Origin: Imhoffiella fuscus
Lineage (GTDB): Bacteria > Pseudomonadota > Gammaproteobacteria > Chromatiales > Chromatiaceae
Length of the DNA stretch: 64,000 nt
Reading direction: 5' to 3'
Assembly (NCBI RefSeq): GCF_042682685.1
Contig: NZ_JBHUHX010000047.1
Location: 124,001-188,000, forward strand
Shown here: in pieces, positions 27,292 through 36,248 of the stretch
How positions within the stretch are numbered: the stretch's first letter is position 1
Layout: each line of letters begins with the position of its first letter
The notes under the pieces: model-generated
The model's database searches: none
What the model saw: the letters and a program-made list of their open reading frames with translations, nothing else
Told to the model about the DNA's origin: nothing
Made by a program: the position numbers and the translations under genes

Positions 27292-29337
27292 ATGAGCCAG
27301 CCCCGCGACATCCTCATCACCAGCGCCCTGCCCTACGCCAACGGCCCCATCCATATCGGTCATCTGGTCGAATACATCCAGACCGACATCTGGGCGCGCT
27401 TTCAGAAGATGCGCGGCCACAACTGCTGGTTCGTCTGCGCCGACGACGCCCACGGCACCCCCATCATGCTGCGCGCCCGCCAGGAGGGCATCGCGCCCGA
27501 GGATCTAATCGCGCGCGTCGCCGAGGAGCACCAGGCCGACTTCGCCGCCTTCCGCGTCGGCTTCGACAATTACCATTCGACCCACTCGACCGAGAACCAG
27601 CACTACTCGGCCCTCATCTACGAGCGCAACCGCGACGCCGGGCACATCGCCAAGCGGACCATCACCCAGGCCTACGATCCGGTCGAGCGGATGTTCCTGC
27701 CGGACCGCTTCATCAAGGGCGAGTGCCCCAAGTGCGGCGCCCCCGATCAGTACGGGGACAACTGCGAGGCCTGCGGCGCCAGCTACTCCCCGGCCGATCT
27801 CAAGAACCCGCGCTCGGCGGTCTCGGGCGCCGTGCCCGAACAGCGCGAATCGGACCACTATTTCTTCAGGCTGGGCGACTTCGAGGAGATGCTCAAGGGC
27901 TGGACCCGCGGCGGCGGTCTGCAGAAGGAGGTCGCCAACAAGCTCGACGAATGGTTCGACGCCGGACTCCAGGAGTGGGACATCTCGCGCGACGCGCCCT
28001 ATTTCGGCTTCGAGATCCCGGACCATCCGGGCAAATTCTTCTACGTCTGGCTCGACGCCCCGATCGGCTACATGGCCAGCTTCCAGAACCTCTGCGACAA
28101 GACCGAGGGGCTGGACTTCGACCGCTTCTGGGGCCAGGACTCGGATGCCGAGCTCTACCATTTCATCGGCAAGGACATCATCTATTTCCACGCACTCTTC
28201 TTCCCGGCCATGCTCCACGGGGCCGGGTTCCGCACCCCGAGCGCCATCTTCGCCCACGGCTTCCTCACGGTCGACGGCCAGAAGATGTCCAAGTCGCGCG
28301 GCACCTTCATCAAGGCCCGCACCTATCTGGACCACCTGAATCCCGAATATCTGCGCTACTACTTCGCGGCCAAGCTGGGCTCGGGCGTCGACGACATCGA
28401 CCTCAACCTGGAGGACTTCGCGGCGCGGGTGAACGCCGATCTGGTCGGCAAGGTGGTCAACATCGCCAGCCGCTGCGCCGGATTCATCGGCAAGCGCTTC
28501 GACGGCCGTCTGTCCGCGAGCCTGGCCGAGCCCCAGCTCTTCGCCGACTTCATCGCCGCCGGCGAGTCCATCGCCGCCGCCTACGAGCGGCGCGAGTTCA
28601 GCCGCGCGGTGCGCGAGATCATGGCCCTGGCCGACCGCGCCAACCAGTACATCGACGAGAAGGCCCCCTGGGTGATCGCCAAGCAGGAAGGGCGCGATGC
28701 CGAGCTGCAGGACATCTGCTCCATGGGCATCAACCTCTTCCGCGTCCTGGTCGGCTATCTGCGCCCCATCCTGCCGGGCACGGCCGCCGACTCGGAGGCC
28801 TTCCTGCGCATCGAACCGCTCACCTGGGACGCACTCGCAGAGCCGCTTCTGGGGCATGAGATCGACCGCTTCAAACCGCTGATGACCCGCGTCGACCCCA
28901 AGCAGATCGAGGCCATGCTGGAGGCATCCAAAGAGGATCTGAGCGCGGCGGCCGGCACACCAGTCACTACTTCGGAGCCCAACCTGCACCTGACCCGCGA
29001 TCCCATCGCCGAGGTGGTGGACTACGAGACCTTCGCCAAGACCGACCTGCGCGTGGCGCTCATCCGCGAGGCCAAACGGGTCGAGGGCGCCGACAAGCTG
29101 CTGCAGCTCACGCTCGACCTGGGCGGCGAGACCCGCAACGTCTTCGCCGGTATCCGCTCGGCCTACGACCCCAAGGATCTGGAGGGACGCCTGACGGTCA
29201 TGGTCGCCAACCTGGCGCCACGCAAGATGCGTTTCGGAGTCTCGGAGGGAATGGTCTTGGCCGCCGGACCGGGCGGCAAGGATCTCTTCATCCTAAACCC
29301 CGACTCGGGCGCGGAGCCTGGGATGAAGGTCAAATAA
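27292..29337 (+). CDS. metG: Methionyl-tRNA synthetase
   Basis: 681 aa from ATG 27292 (MSQPRDILITSALPYANG). Class I synthetase with HIGH (HIGHLVEY), a zinc knuckle CPKCG...CEACG, KMSKSRG and an anticodon-binding domain. The C-terminal ~110 residues are an EMAP-II/Trbp111-like tRNA-binding dimerisation domain (DLRVALIREAKRVEGADKLL). Normal E. coli-like long form. Divergent from cysD. Confidence 0.98.
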   Translation: MSQPRDILITSALPYANGPIHIGHLVEYIQTDIWARFQKMRGHNCWFVCADDAHGTPIMLRARQEGIAPEDLIARVAEEHQADFAAFRVGFDNYHSTHSTENQHYSALIYERNRDAGHIAKRTITQAYDPVERMFLPDRFIKGECPKCGAPDQYGDNCEACGASYSPADLKNPRSAVSGAVPEQRESDHYFFRLGDFEEMLKGWTRGGGLQKEVANKLDEWFDAGLQEWDISRDAPYFGFEIPDHPGKFFYVWLDAPIGYMASFQNLCDKTEGLDFDRFWGQDSDAELYHFIGKDIIYFHALFFPAMLHGAGFRTPSAIFAHGFLTVDGQKMSKSRGTFIKARTYLDHLNPEYLRYYFAAKLGSGVDDIDLNLEDFAARVNADLVGKVVNIASRCAGFIGKRFDGRLSASLAEPQLFADFIAAGESIAAAYERREFSRAVREIMALADRANQYIDEKAPWVIAKQEGRDAELQDICSMGINLFRVLVGYLRPILPGTAADSEAFLRIEPLTWDALAEPLLGHEIDRFKPLMTRVDPKQIEAMLEASKEDLSAAAGTPVTTSEPNLHLTRDPIAEVVDYETFAKTDLRVALIREAKRVEGADKLLQLTLDLGGETRNVFAGIRSAYDPKDLEGRLTVMVANLAPRKMRFGVSEGMVLAAGPGGKDLFILNPDSGAEPGMKVK

Positions 29338-29483
29338 GGCGGTTGAAGGCGATTTCCGGAAAGGCTCATACCAAATAGCGCCGGATCGAGGTCCCCTTCC
29401 GAGGAAGACTGAAACCGCATCGCGAAGCGACGTGACGTGACTGCCGAGACGACCCGGCAGATGGAACCCGATGCACGCCGCTC

Positions 29484-29507
29484 GGTATAAACATTGCCGG
29501 TATACAC
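29484..29507 (+). repeat. Short direct repeat GGTATAAAC/GGTATACAC
   Basis: Two near-identical 9-mers with a 15-bp period in the 394-bp region between metG and the chemoreceptor gene. Could be a binding site or chance. Between metG and 29484 I see nothing else. Confidence 0.25.
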
Positions 29508-29688
29508 TATCGATGGACATCGCCTAGAAGCCGTCATCAAGCCACTGCGCAAGGTCTTCGAGCGCCTGCGCAGCCTGGCTGGTTCGACCATCCTGAAAAC
29601 GGAGGACACCGCCCCGATCTCGGGTGTGTCCGAGTTGGCGGCCATTGCGCACACGGCGGGCGCTCACGCGCGAGAGTGTCAGATGTAA
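29491..29688 (+). pseudogene. Remnant of cheA (C-terminal CheW-like domain end)
   Basis: An open stretch of 65 codons, with a stop directly before it (29488) and no good start. The product DGHRLEAVIKPLRKVFERLR then LAGSTILKTEDTAPISGV matches the end of CheA kinases, where the usual text is VIKPL...GxAGSTILGDGxVALILDV. The diagnostic glycine-aspartate-glycine and ILDV parts have drifted. It lies 43 bp before an MCP-cheW-cheR set, the place where cheA is often found. I read it as what is left of a deleted cheA. Confidence 0.55.
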
Positions 29689-29731
29689 TTTTGATTACTA
29701 GACAAAATCAGAGGCTCAGGAGGAGAACGCA

Positions 29732-31696
29732 ATGTTTCGCTCAATGACCATGGCCAAAAAGCTGATGCTGGGATTCGGCATCGTTCTGGTGTTGCTGATC
29801 ACGGTTGCCGGCATGTCCTTCGTGACCATCGACGGCGCCTCGACTGGGTTCAGCGAGTATCGCAGCAAGGCCATTCGGTCGAATGCCATGGGCGAGGCGC
29901 AGACTCATATGCTGATGGCGCGCATCCAGGTCAAAGGCTACCTCCAGACCCACAGCGAAAAGGACAAGCAGGCGTTCAAGGACGACCTGGCGGCTGGCGA
30001 GAAGCGGCTCAGGGAAACCCAGGCGCTCATCCAGAATCCGGAGCGGCAGGCCAAGATCCAGGCGGCACTGGAAGCGATCCAGACTTATGCCAAAACCTTC
30101 GATCAGGTCGTCGAGCACACCGAGGAGGTCGACAAGCTCGCACGTGATGCCCTCTCGGCGACCGGCAAGGCGCTGGAGCAGAACCTGACGCAGATCCTGG
30201 AGACCGCCAACCGTGACGGCGACACGGGCGCCGTGCTCAAGGCCAGTCGCAGCCTACGCAATTTGCTCCTGGCCCGCGTCTATGTGATGAAATTCATCGA
30301 TGGCAATACGCAGGAATCGGCGGACCGCGTCGGCACTGAATGGCAATCGCTCGACAACAACTTAGCGGAAATGGAAGCCTCTGCGCAGGACCCGCAGCGC
30401 CGGCGGCGGCTTGAGGAAACGCAGCGACTCAAGGGCGAGTACAAAGCCGCCTTCGATCGCCTGATTCAATTGACGCGCGAACGCAATCAGGTGGTCACCG
30501 ATACCCTGGAGGTCCTGGGGGTACAGTTCGCCGCCAATATCGAAGAAATCAAGCTCTCTTACAAGGCCGAGCAGGATGCGCTTGGCCCCGCGCTCCACGC
30601 CTCCAACGACAGGGGCGAGGCCGTCATCAGCGGCCTCTCCTTGATTGCCATCCTGGGTGGAATCTTCATCGCCTGGTGGATCATCCGCGCCGTCATGGAC
30701 CAACTGGGGAAAGACCCGGCCGTGATCGCCGATGTGACGCGTCAGGTCGCCAAAGGCGACCTCGCTATCACATTCGACCAAACGAATCTGCGCGGCGTCT
30801 ACAAGGACATGTTCGCCATGGTCCAGCGACTGAGCCAAATCGTCGGCGAGGTGCGAAGCGGTGCGGACAACCTCTCCTCGGCATCGAGCGAGGTCAGCGC
30901 GACGGCGCAGTCTCTGAGCCAGGGGGCGACCGAGCAGGCAGCGAGCGTCGAGGAAACCACAGCGAGCATCGAGCAGCTCAACGCCTCGGTACAGCAGAAC
31001 ACCGAGAACGCCCGGGTGACCAACGGTATCGCCAAGAGTTCGGCGGACGAGGCGCGCCGGGGTGGCGAGGCCGTCGCGCGCACGGTCAGCGCCATGAAGG
31101 AGATCGCCAGCAAAATTGGTCTGATCGAAGACATCGCCTACAAGACCAATCTGCTGGCGCTCAACGCCGCGATCGAGGCCGCACGGGCCGGCGAGCACGG
31201 CAAGGGCTTCACCGTGGTCGCCGCCGAGGTGCGCAAGCTCGCCGAAAACAGCGGCGTAACCGCCCAGGAGATCAACAAGCTCGCCACCGGCAGCGTCGCC
31301 ATTGCCGAAGAGGCCGGCAAACTGCTTGAAGAAATGGTCCCCAACATTATCAAGACCGCCGACCTCATCGAAGAGATCACCGCCGCCTCCGGCGAGCAGG
31401 CCGCCGGCATCGGTCAGATCAACGACGCCATGAGCCAGCTCGACAAGGCGACCCAGCAGAACGCCTCCTCCTCCGAGGAGCTGGCCGCCACGGCCGAAGA
31501 GCTCAACGGACAGGCCAGCCAGCTTCAGCAGACCATGTCCTTCTTCCACACCAGCACCTCATCATCCATGCGTGTTGCCCGCAGCGCAGCACCACGCGCC
31601 GCGAACAAGCCGGATGACTGGCACAGGATCAAGGACGCTGGCGAGTCATCGGTCGACCTCGACGACTTCGAACATAAAGACTTCGAGCGCTTTTGA
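29732..31696 (+). CDS. Methyl-accepting chemotaxis protein with HBM sensor
   Basis: 654 aa, preceded by the strong ribosome site AGGAGGAG. Membrane helix 1 at about 10-32, a long all-helical periplasmic sensor of about 260 residues (helical bimodular, HBM, type), membrane helix 2 at about 298-318, HAMP-like linker, then the signalling hairpin with the invariant tip DIAYKTNLLALNAAIEAARA shortened here to NLLALNAAIEAARAGE. No C-terminal pentapeptide for CheR tethering; the tail is acidic. Ligand unknown; known HBM receptors sense organic acids. First intact gene of mcp-cheW-cheR. Confidence 0.95.
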   Translation: MFRSMTMAKKLMLGFGIVLVLLITVAGMSFVTIDGASTGFSEYRSKAIRSNAMGEAQTHMLMARIQVKGYLQTHSEKDKQAFKDDLAAGEKRLRETQALIQNPERQAKIQAALEAIQTYAKTFDQVVEHTEEVDKLARDALSATGKALEQNLTQILETANRDGDTGAVLKASRSLRNLLLARVYVMKFIDGNTQESADRVGTEWQSLDNNLAEMEASAQDPQRRRRLEETQRLKGEYKAAFDRLIQLTRERNQVVTDTLEVLGVQFAANIEEIKLSYKAEQDALGPALHASNDRGEAVISGLSLIAILGGIFIAWWIIRAVMDQLGKDPAVIADVTRQVAKGDLAITFDQTNLRGVYKDMFAMVQRLSQIVGEVRSGADNLSSASSEVSATAQSLSQGATEQAASVEETTASIEQLNASVQQNTENARVTNGIAKSSADEARRGGEAVARTVSAMKEIASKIGLIEDIAYKTNLLALNAAIEAARAGEHGKGFTVVAAEVRKLAENSGVTAQEINKLATGSVAIAEEAGKLLEEMVPNIIKTADLIEEITAASGEQAAGIGQINDAMSQLDKATQQNASSSEELAATAEELNGQASQLQQTMSFFHTSTSSSMRVARSAAPRAANKPDDWHRIKDAGESSVDLDDFEHKDFERF

Positions 31697-31708
31697 GCGG
31701 AGGGAAAA

Positions 31709-32260
31709 ATGGGCGAGCTCGTGGTAAGCAAGACCGGGGCCGAGCCAAAGCAGAGCGCCGACGAGGCCGGCCAATACCTTGCCTTCAACGTTGCCGACGA
31801 ACGTCTGGCGATGTCGATCGAGGCTGTCAAGGAGATCATCGAAACCCCGGCGATCACCCGCGTCCCCATGACCCCGGACTACATCCGCGGAGTGATCAAC
31901 CTACGCGGCAGCGTGGTGCCCGTGATCGACCTGGGCGCACGGCTGGGACGCGGTCGCATCACCCTGACCAAGCGCAGCTGCATCGTTCTCGTGGAGGTGC
32001 ATATGGGCGAGGAAGGGCACGCGCTCGGCATGCTGGTCGACGAGGTCAAGAACATCCTCGACATCCCGCGCGAGGACATCAGACCACCGCCAGCGTTTGG
32101 CTCGGAGATCCGCACGGACTTCATCGCAGCCATGGGGTGCGTGGAGGACGCCTTCGTCATCATTCTCAGCGTCGACCAGGTGCTCTCCATACAGGAGCTG
32201 GCGGCACTGCACATGCTCAGCGAGGAAGCGACCGGTACCGGTTCGGATGCCCAACCCTGA
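31709..32260 (+). CDS. cheW: Chemotaxis coupling protein CheW
   Basis: 183 aa. Standard CheW beta-barrel fold with YLAFNVADERLAMSIEAVKEI split as YLAFNVADE and AMSIEAVKEI, TPDYIRGVINLRGSVVPVIDL, and LVDEVKNILDI. CheW bridges receptors to the CheA kinase. It follows the MCP by 12 bp and overlaps cheR by 14 bp. Since the local cheA is only a remnant, it must couple to a CheA encoded elsewhere. Confidence 0.95.
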   Translation: MGELVVSKTGAEPKQSADEAGQYLAFNVADERLAMSIEAVKEIIETPAITRVPMTPDYIRGVINLRGSVVPVIDLGARLGRGRITLTKRSCIVLVEVHMGEEGHALGMLVDEVKNILDIPREDIRPPPAFGSEIRTDFIAAMGCVEDAFVIILSVDQVLSIQELAALHMLSEEATGTGSDAQP

Positions 32261-33113
32261 TCCTCCCGCCCCCATCACCCAGCCCTCGCATGATGAGGGC
32301 GGCACTGAGATCCTTCCGCTCGAAGAGGCCGAATTCGAGCGATTCCGCACCTTTATCCGCGAGCGGGCCGGCATCAGCCTGGCGCCGCACAAGCATCAAA
32401 TGGTCAGCGCGCGCCTTCAGCGGCGGCTGAGACATCTGGGGATGCGCAGCTTCGGAGAATACCTCGATCGCATCGCCGCACCGGACAATGGCGCAGAGCG
32501 GCAGCACCTGATCGACCTGTTGACCACCAACGAGACCTATTTCTATCGCGAGCCGGCGCACTTCGACTTTATTCTTCAGCAAATACTGCCGGACTATCAT
32601 GGACATCCGTTACGGGCCTGGAGCGCTGCCTGTTCTTCGGGCGAGGAGGTCTACACCTTGGCGATGACGCTCGCAGAGGGGCTCGGGCTTGGGCAGTGGG
32701 ACATCCTCGGAACGGATATCAGCTCGCGGGTGCTCGATCAGGCGCGCCGGGCGCTCTATCCATTGGATCGCGCCAAGCGTCTACCGAGGCCATGGCTAGA
32801 GAAGTACTGCCTCAAGGGCGTCCGTAGTCAGGCCGGAAACCTGCTGATCGACCCCAGGCTCAAGGGGCGGGTGCGGCTCTTGCAGCACAATCTGATGCAG
32901 CCCCTGAGCCAGCAACAAACCTTCGAGCTGGTACTCTTGCGCAATGTGCTCATCTATTTCGATCTGCCGACCAAGCAGCGGGTGCTGGATGCCTTGACCC
33001 CGTCCATCGCCCCTGGCGGCTACCTTCTGATCAGTCATGTCGAGTCGCTGCAGGGCATTCGAACCGATCTGCACATGGTGCGACCGTCCATCTTTCGCAA
33101 ACCGCCGCACTGA
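32247..33113 (+). CDS. cheR: Chemotaxis methyltransferase CheR
   Basis: 288 aa from ATG 32247, overlapping cheW by 14 bp. N-terminal helical domain (FRTFIRERAGISLAPHKHQM), then TNETYFYREPAHFDF and a SAM-binding fold with AWSAACSSGEEVYTLAMTL and VLLRNVLIYFD. It methylates glutamates of chemoreceptors. The matching methylesterase cheB is not in this window. Confidence 0.95.
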   Translation: MPNPDPPAPITQPSHDEGGTEILPLEEAEFERFRTFIRERAGISLAPHKHQMVSARLQRRLRHLGMRSFGEYLDRIAAPDNGAERQHLIDLLTTNETYFYREPAHFDFILQQILPDYHGHPLRAWSAACSSGEEVYTLAMTLAEGLGLGQWDILGTDISSRVLDQARRALYPLDRAKRLPRPWLEKYCLKGVRSQAGNLLIDPRLKGRVRLLQHNLMQPLSQQQTFELVLLRNVLIYFDLPTKQRVLDALTPSIAPGGYLLISHVESLQGIRTDLHMVRPSIFRKPPH

Positions 33114-33193
33114 GATGCGCCCAGCCTAAGAGCGCTTTCCTGGTATCGGCCTCGGTGCCGGATGGGTGACCCGAGCGACACCTGGCGCATCCC

Positions 33194-33211
33194 CATTGAC
33201 GATTTTCAATG
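33194..33211. promoter_or_regulatory. FNR-like dyad upstream of rnf
   Basis: CATTGA-CGATTT-TCAATG is a perfect 6-bp dyad; read as TTGAC-GATT-TTCAA it fits the FNR consensus TTGAT-N4-ATCAA at eight of ten positions. It is about 220 bp before rnfA within a 320-bp non-coding stretch that otherwise shows nothing clear. The distance is larger than usual, so the link is tentative. Confidence 0.3.
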
Positions 33212-33433
33212 CCAGAAAACACCCGAATCGGTCACACATTGAGTTCCGAGAGAAACGCAGGAATCGCGAACGAAACACGTAGCGCCAGGGATAACCCTAC
33301 GGAATCTCGGTTGTAGCCATGGTGCACTGGGCGTATCCTTCGCGGTCCTGAGCAATCCGGCCAGCCCCGCGCGGAATCGCCGGAGCGACATCGTCAACCA
33401 CTCAACGCCCTCCGCACTCACGCCTGTGTCCGC

Positions 33434-34015
33434 ATGACTGAATACGCACTCATCCTGATCGGCACCGTGCTGGTCAACAACTTCGTGCTGGTCAAGTTTC
33501 TCGGACTCTGCCCCTTCATGGGCGTCTCCAAAAAACTGGAAACGGCGACCGGAATGGGCCTGGCGACGACCTTCGTGATGACGCTCTCATCCGTTATCAC
33601 CTGGGTGGTCAACCAGTATCTGCTCGAACCCCTGGGTATCGGCTATCTGCGCACCATCGCCTTCATTCTGGTGATCGCCTCGGTGGTCCAGTTCACCGAA
33701 ACCGTCATGCACAAGACCAGTCCGGTGCTCTATCAGCTGCTGGGCATCTTCCTGCCCCTGATTACGACCAATTGCGCCGTGCTCGGGGTCGCCCTGCTCA
33801 ATCAGCAGTCGCAGCACACCCTGGTCGAATCGGCGCTCTATGGTTTCGGCGCCGCGATCGGCTTCTCGCTCGTGCTGACGCTGTTCGCCGCGATCCGCGA
33901 GCGAGTGGCCGTCGCCGATGTGCCAGAGCCCTTCCAGGGCAGCGCGATCGCCCTGATCACCGCCGGACTCATGTCGCTCGCCTTCATGGGCTTCGCCGGA
34001 CTGGTCGCGAACTGA
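33434..34015 (+). CDS. rnfA: Rnf electron transport complex subunit A
   Basis: 193 aa, six membrane helices. Typical start TEYALILIGTVLVNNFVLVKFLGLCPFMG split as VLVNNFVLVKFLGLCPF; the Cys in that segment and LITTNCAVLGVAL carry the intramembrane 2Fe-2S ligands together with RnfE. First gene of rnfABCDGE. The complex couples NADH-ferredoxin electron transfer to ion movement; in purple bacteria it is usually thought to supply reduced ferredoxin for nitrogen fixation. Confidence 0.97.
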   Translation: MTEYALILIGTVLVNNFVLVKFLGLCPFMGVSKKLETATGMGLATTFVMTLSSVITWVVNQYLLEPLGIGYLRTIAFILVIASVVQFTETVMHKTSPVLYQLLGIFLPLITTNCAVLGVALLNQQSQHTLVESALYGFGAAIGFSLVLTLFAAIRERVAVADVPEPFQGSAIALITAGLMSLAFMGFAGLVAN

Positions 34016-34026
34016 GGCCACGTTTC

Positions 34027-34596
34027 ATGCTGACCGCTATCCTGGCTATCTCCGCACTAGCCGTCCTGTTCGGGCTGATGCTCGGCTATTCGGCGATCCG
34101 CTTCCACGTCGAGGGCGATCCCATCGCCGACCAGATCGACAGCCTGCTGCCGCAGACCCAATGCGGACAATGCGGACACCCAGGCTGTCGACCCTATGCC
34201 GAGGCGGTCGCACGCGGCGATGACGACATCAACAAATGCGCCCCAGGCGGCGAGGCGACCATCCTGGCGATGGCAGATCTACTCGGGCGCGAGCCGGTGG
34301 CACTGGACGCCGAGGAGAAGCTGCCTGCGGTCGCCTTCATCGACCCCGAGCGCTGCATCGGCTGCACTCTGTGTCTGCAAAATTGTCCGGTGGACGCCAT
34401 CGTCGGCGCGGCCAAGCAGCTGCACGGCATCCTCTCGAAGGAATGCACCGGCTGCGAACTCTGTCTGCCGCCTTGTCCGGTGAACTGCATCAGCATGGTT
34501 CCGGTCACCGAGGAGATCTCCGGCTGGCGCTGGCCCTTCCCGAGCAACTCGCTCAAAGAGACCACCGAGCCCCAGCCCGAACGCGCCGCCGCCTGA
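34027..34596 (+). CDS. rnfB: Rnf electron transport complex subunit B (iron-sulfur)
   Basis: 189 aa from ATG 34027, 11 bp after rnfA. An N-terminal membrane helix, then a 4Fe-4S domain with TQCGQCGHPGCRPYAEAVARG, and two ferredoxin clusters CIGCTLCLQNCPVDAI and CTGCELCLPPCPVNCI. It accepts or donates electrons at the cytoplasmic side toward ferredoxin. Confidence 0.97.
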   Translation: MLTAILAISALAVLFGLMLGYSAIRFHVEGDPIADQIDSLLPQTQCGQCGHPGCRPYAEAVARGDDDINKCAPGGEATILAMADLLGREPVALDAEEKLPAVAFIDPERCIGCTLCLQNCPVDAIVGAAKQLHGILSKECTGCELCLPPCPVNCISMVPVTEEISGWRWPFPSNSLKETTEPQPERAAA

Positions 34597-34611
34597 CGCG
34601 AGGAAACCCGA

Positions 34612-36171
34612 TTGGCCGTTGCACATTCACTGATCGCGAACCGCCGTCTTTGGACCTTCCACGGCGGCATTCACATCCCGGACGAGAAATCCCTGTCGAA
34701 TGGCGCGCCCATCGCGCCCATCACGCTTCCGTCTCGTCTCGTCGTTCCGCTTCAGCAGCACATCGGTGCCCCGGGCCGAGCGATCGTCGCGGTCGGCGAG
34801 CGGGTTCTGAAGGGCCAGATGATCGCCGAACCCACCGGGCTGGTGAGCGCCCCCGTGCATGCACCGAGCTCCGGAACACTGATCGCGATCGAGTCGCATC
34901 CGATCCCGCACCCCTCGGGGCTGACGGCCCCCTGCGCTATCATTGAGACCGATGGCGAAGACGCCTGGGCCGAGCTGCCTCCCCCTCTGACCGACTATCC
35001 GCAGCTCGATCCGGAGCTTATCCGCGAACGCATCCGCTGGGCCGGTGTGGTCGGAATGGGCGGAGCCTCCTTCCCGACCAGCGTCAAGCTGAGCCCGGGC
35101 ACGGACCGCCACATCCATACCCTGATTATCAATGGGGCCGAATGCGAGCCCTATATCAGCTGCGACGACCGCCTCATGCGCGAACGCTCGGGGCACATCC
35201 TCGAGGGGGTGCGCATCATGCATCACCTGCTCGGGGTCAAGCAGGTGCTGATCGGGATCGAGGACAACAAGCCCGAGGCGATCGAGGAAATGCGGCTCGC
35301 ACTGGCCGAGACCGACATGCACGCCTATACGGAAATCGTGCCCATCCCGACGCTCTATCCGAGCGGCGGCGAGAAGCAGCTGATCCGCATCCTGACCGGC
35401 AAGGAGGTTCCGACCAAGGGCATTCCGGCCCAGCTGGGCATCGTCTGTCAAAACGTGGGCACGGCTGCGGCCGTTGCTGACGCCGTGCTGGAAGGTCGCC
35501 CGCTCGTCTCGCGCGTGGTCACGGTGACCGGCCGGGCCATCGCCAATCCACGCAACCTGGAGGTCCCGATCGGGACCCCGGCCTCCGACCTGATCGCGCA
35601 CTGCGGCGGCTATCGAGAAACACCCCGCAAACTGGTGTGCGGCGGCCCCATGATGGGCTTCGCGCTACGTGACGCCGACACCCCGATCACCAAGGCGACC
35701 AACTGCATCCTGGCGCTCACTCCGGAGGAAAGTCCGGCCCCGGGTCCCGCGCTCGCCTGCATCCGCTGCGGACGCTGCGCCCAGGCCTGCCCGGCCAATC
35801 TGCTGCCGCAGCAAATTTACTGGCATGCACGCGCCAAGGACCTGGATCGGGTGCAGGACTACAACCTGTTCGACTGCATCGAATGCGGCTGCTGCGCCCA
35901 GGTATGCCCGAGCCACATCCCGCTGGTTCAGTACTATCGCTACGCCAAGACCGAGATCTGGTCACGCGAGCAGGAAAAACGCAAATCCGAGCAAGCACGC
36001 GCCAGACACGCGGCCAAGCAGGCCCGATTGGAGCGCCAGGAGCAGGAACGTCAGGCCAAGCTGCGCAAGCAGAAGGAGGCGCTTGCCGCCAAGGCCCAGG
36101 CCAAGCCAGACACGGCGGCGAAGCAGCAGGCCAGCGCCGCCTCGCAAACCGAAACCGCAAGCGACTCCTGA
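34612..36171 (+). CDS. rnfC: Rnf electron transport complex subunit C
   Basis: 519 aa from TTG 34612, which has GAGGAAA five bases upstream; no ATG is close. WTFHGGIHIPDEKS opens the protein. The glycine-rich NADH/FMN part (GVVGMGGASFPTSVKL, NGAECEPYISCDDRLM) resembles complex I NuoF. Two 4Fe-4S motifs CIRCGRCAQACPANL and CIECGCCAQVCPSHIP follow. The C-terminal ~80 residues are a Lys/Gln/Ala-rich coiled coil, as in other proteobacterial RnfC. Confidence 0.96.
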   Translation: MAVAHSLIANRRLWTFHGGIHIPDEKSLSNGAPIAPITLPSRLVVPLQQHIGAPGRAIVAVGERVLKGQMIAEPTGLVSAPVHAPSSGTLIAIESHPIPHPSGLTAPCAIIETDGEDAWAELPPPLTDYPQLDPELIRERIRWAGVVGMGGASFPTSVKLSPGTDRHIHTLIINGAECEPYISCDDRLMRERSGHILEGVRIMHHLLGVKQVLIGIEDNKPEAIEEMRLALAETDMHAYTEIVPIPTLYPSGGEKQLIRILTGKEVPTKGIPAQLGIVCQNVGTAAAVADAVLEGRPLVSRVVTVTGRAIANPRNLEVPIGTPASDLIAHCGGYRETPRKLVCGGPMMGFALRDADTPITKATNCILALTPEESPAPGPALACIRCGRCAQACPANLLPQQIYWHARAKDLDRVQDYNLFDCIECGCCAQVCPSHIPLVQYYRYAKTEIWSREQEKRKSEQARARHAAKQARLERQEQERQAKLRKQKEALAAKAQAKPDTAAKQQASAASQTETASDS

Positions 36172-36248
36172 GACCCGGGCGGCCGGATACGCGGAACGCC
36201 CCCAGGATCCCACTGACTTTCCGGTGATACAGAGCCCATTCGCCGACG

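Noticed and set aside
29494..29688. Intact small gene from a TTG at 29494
   Set aside because: No ribosome site, and the sequence matches a broken end of CheA better than a complete small protein.
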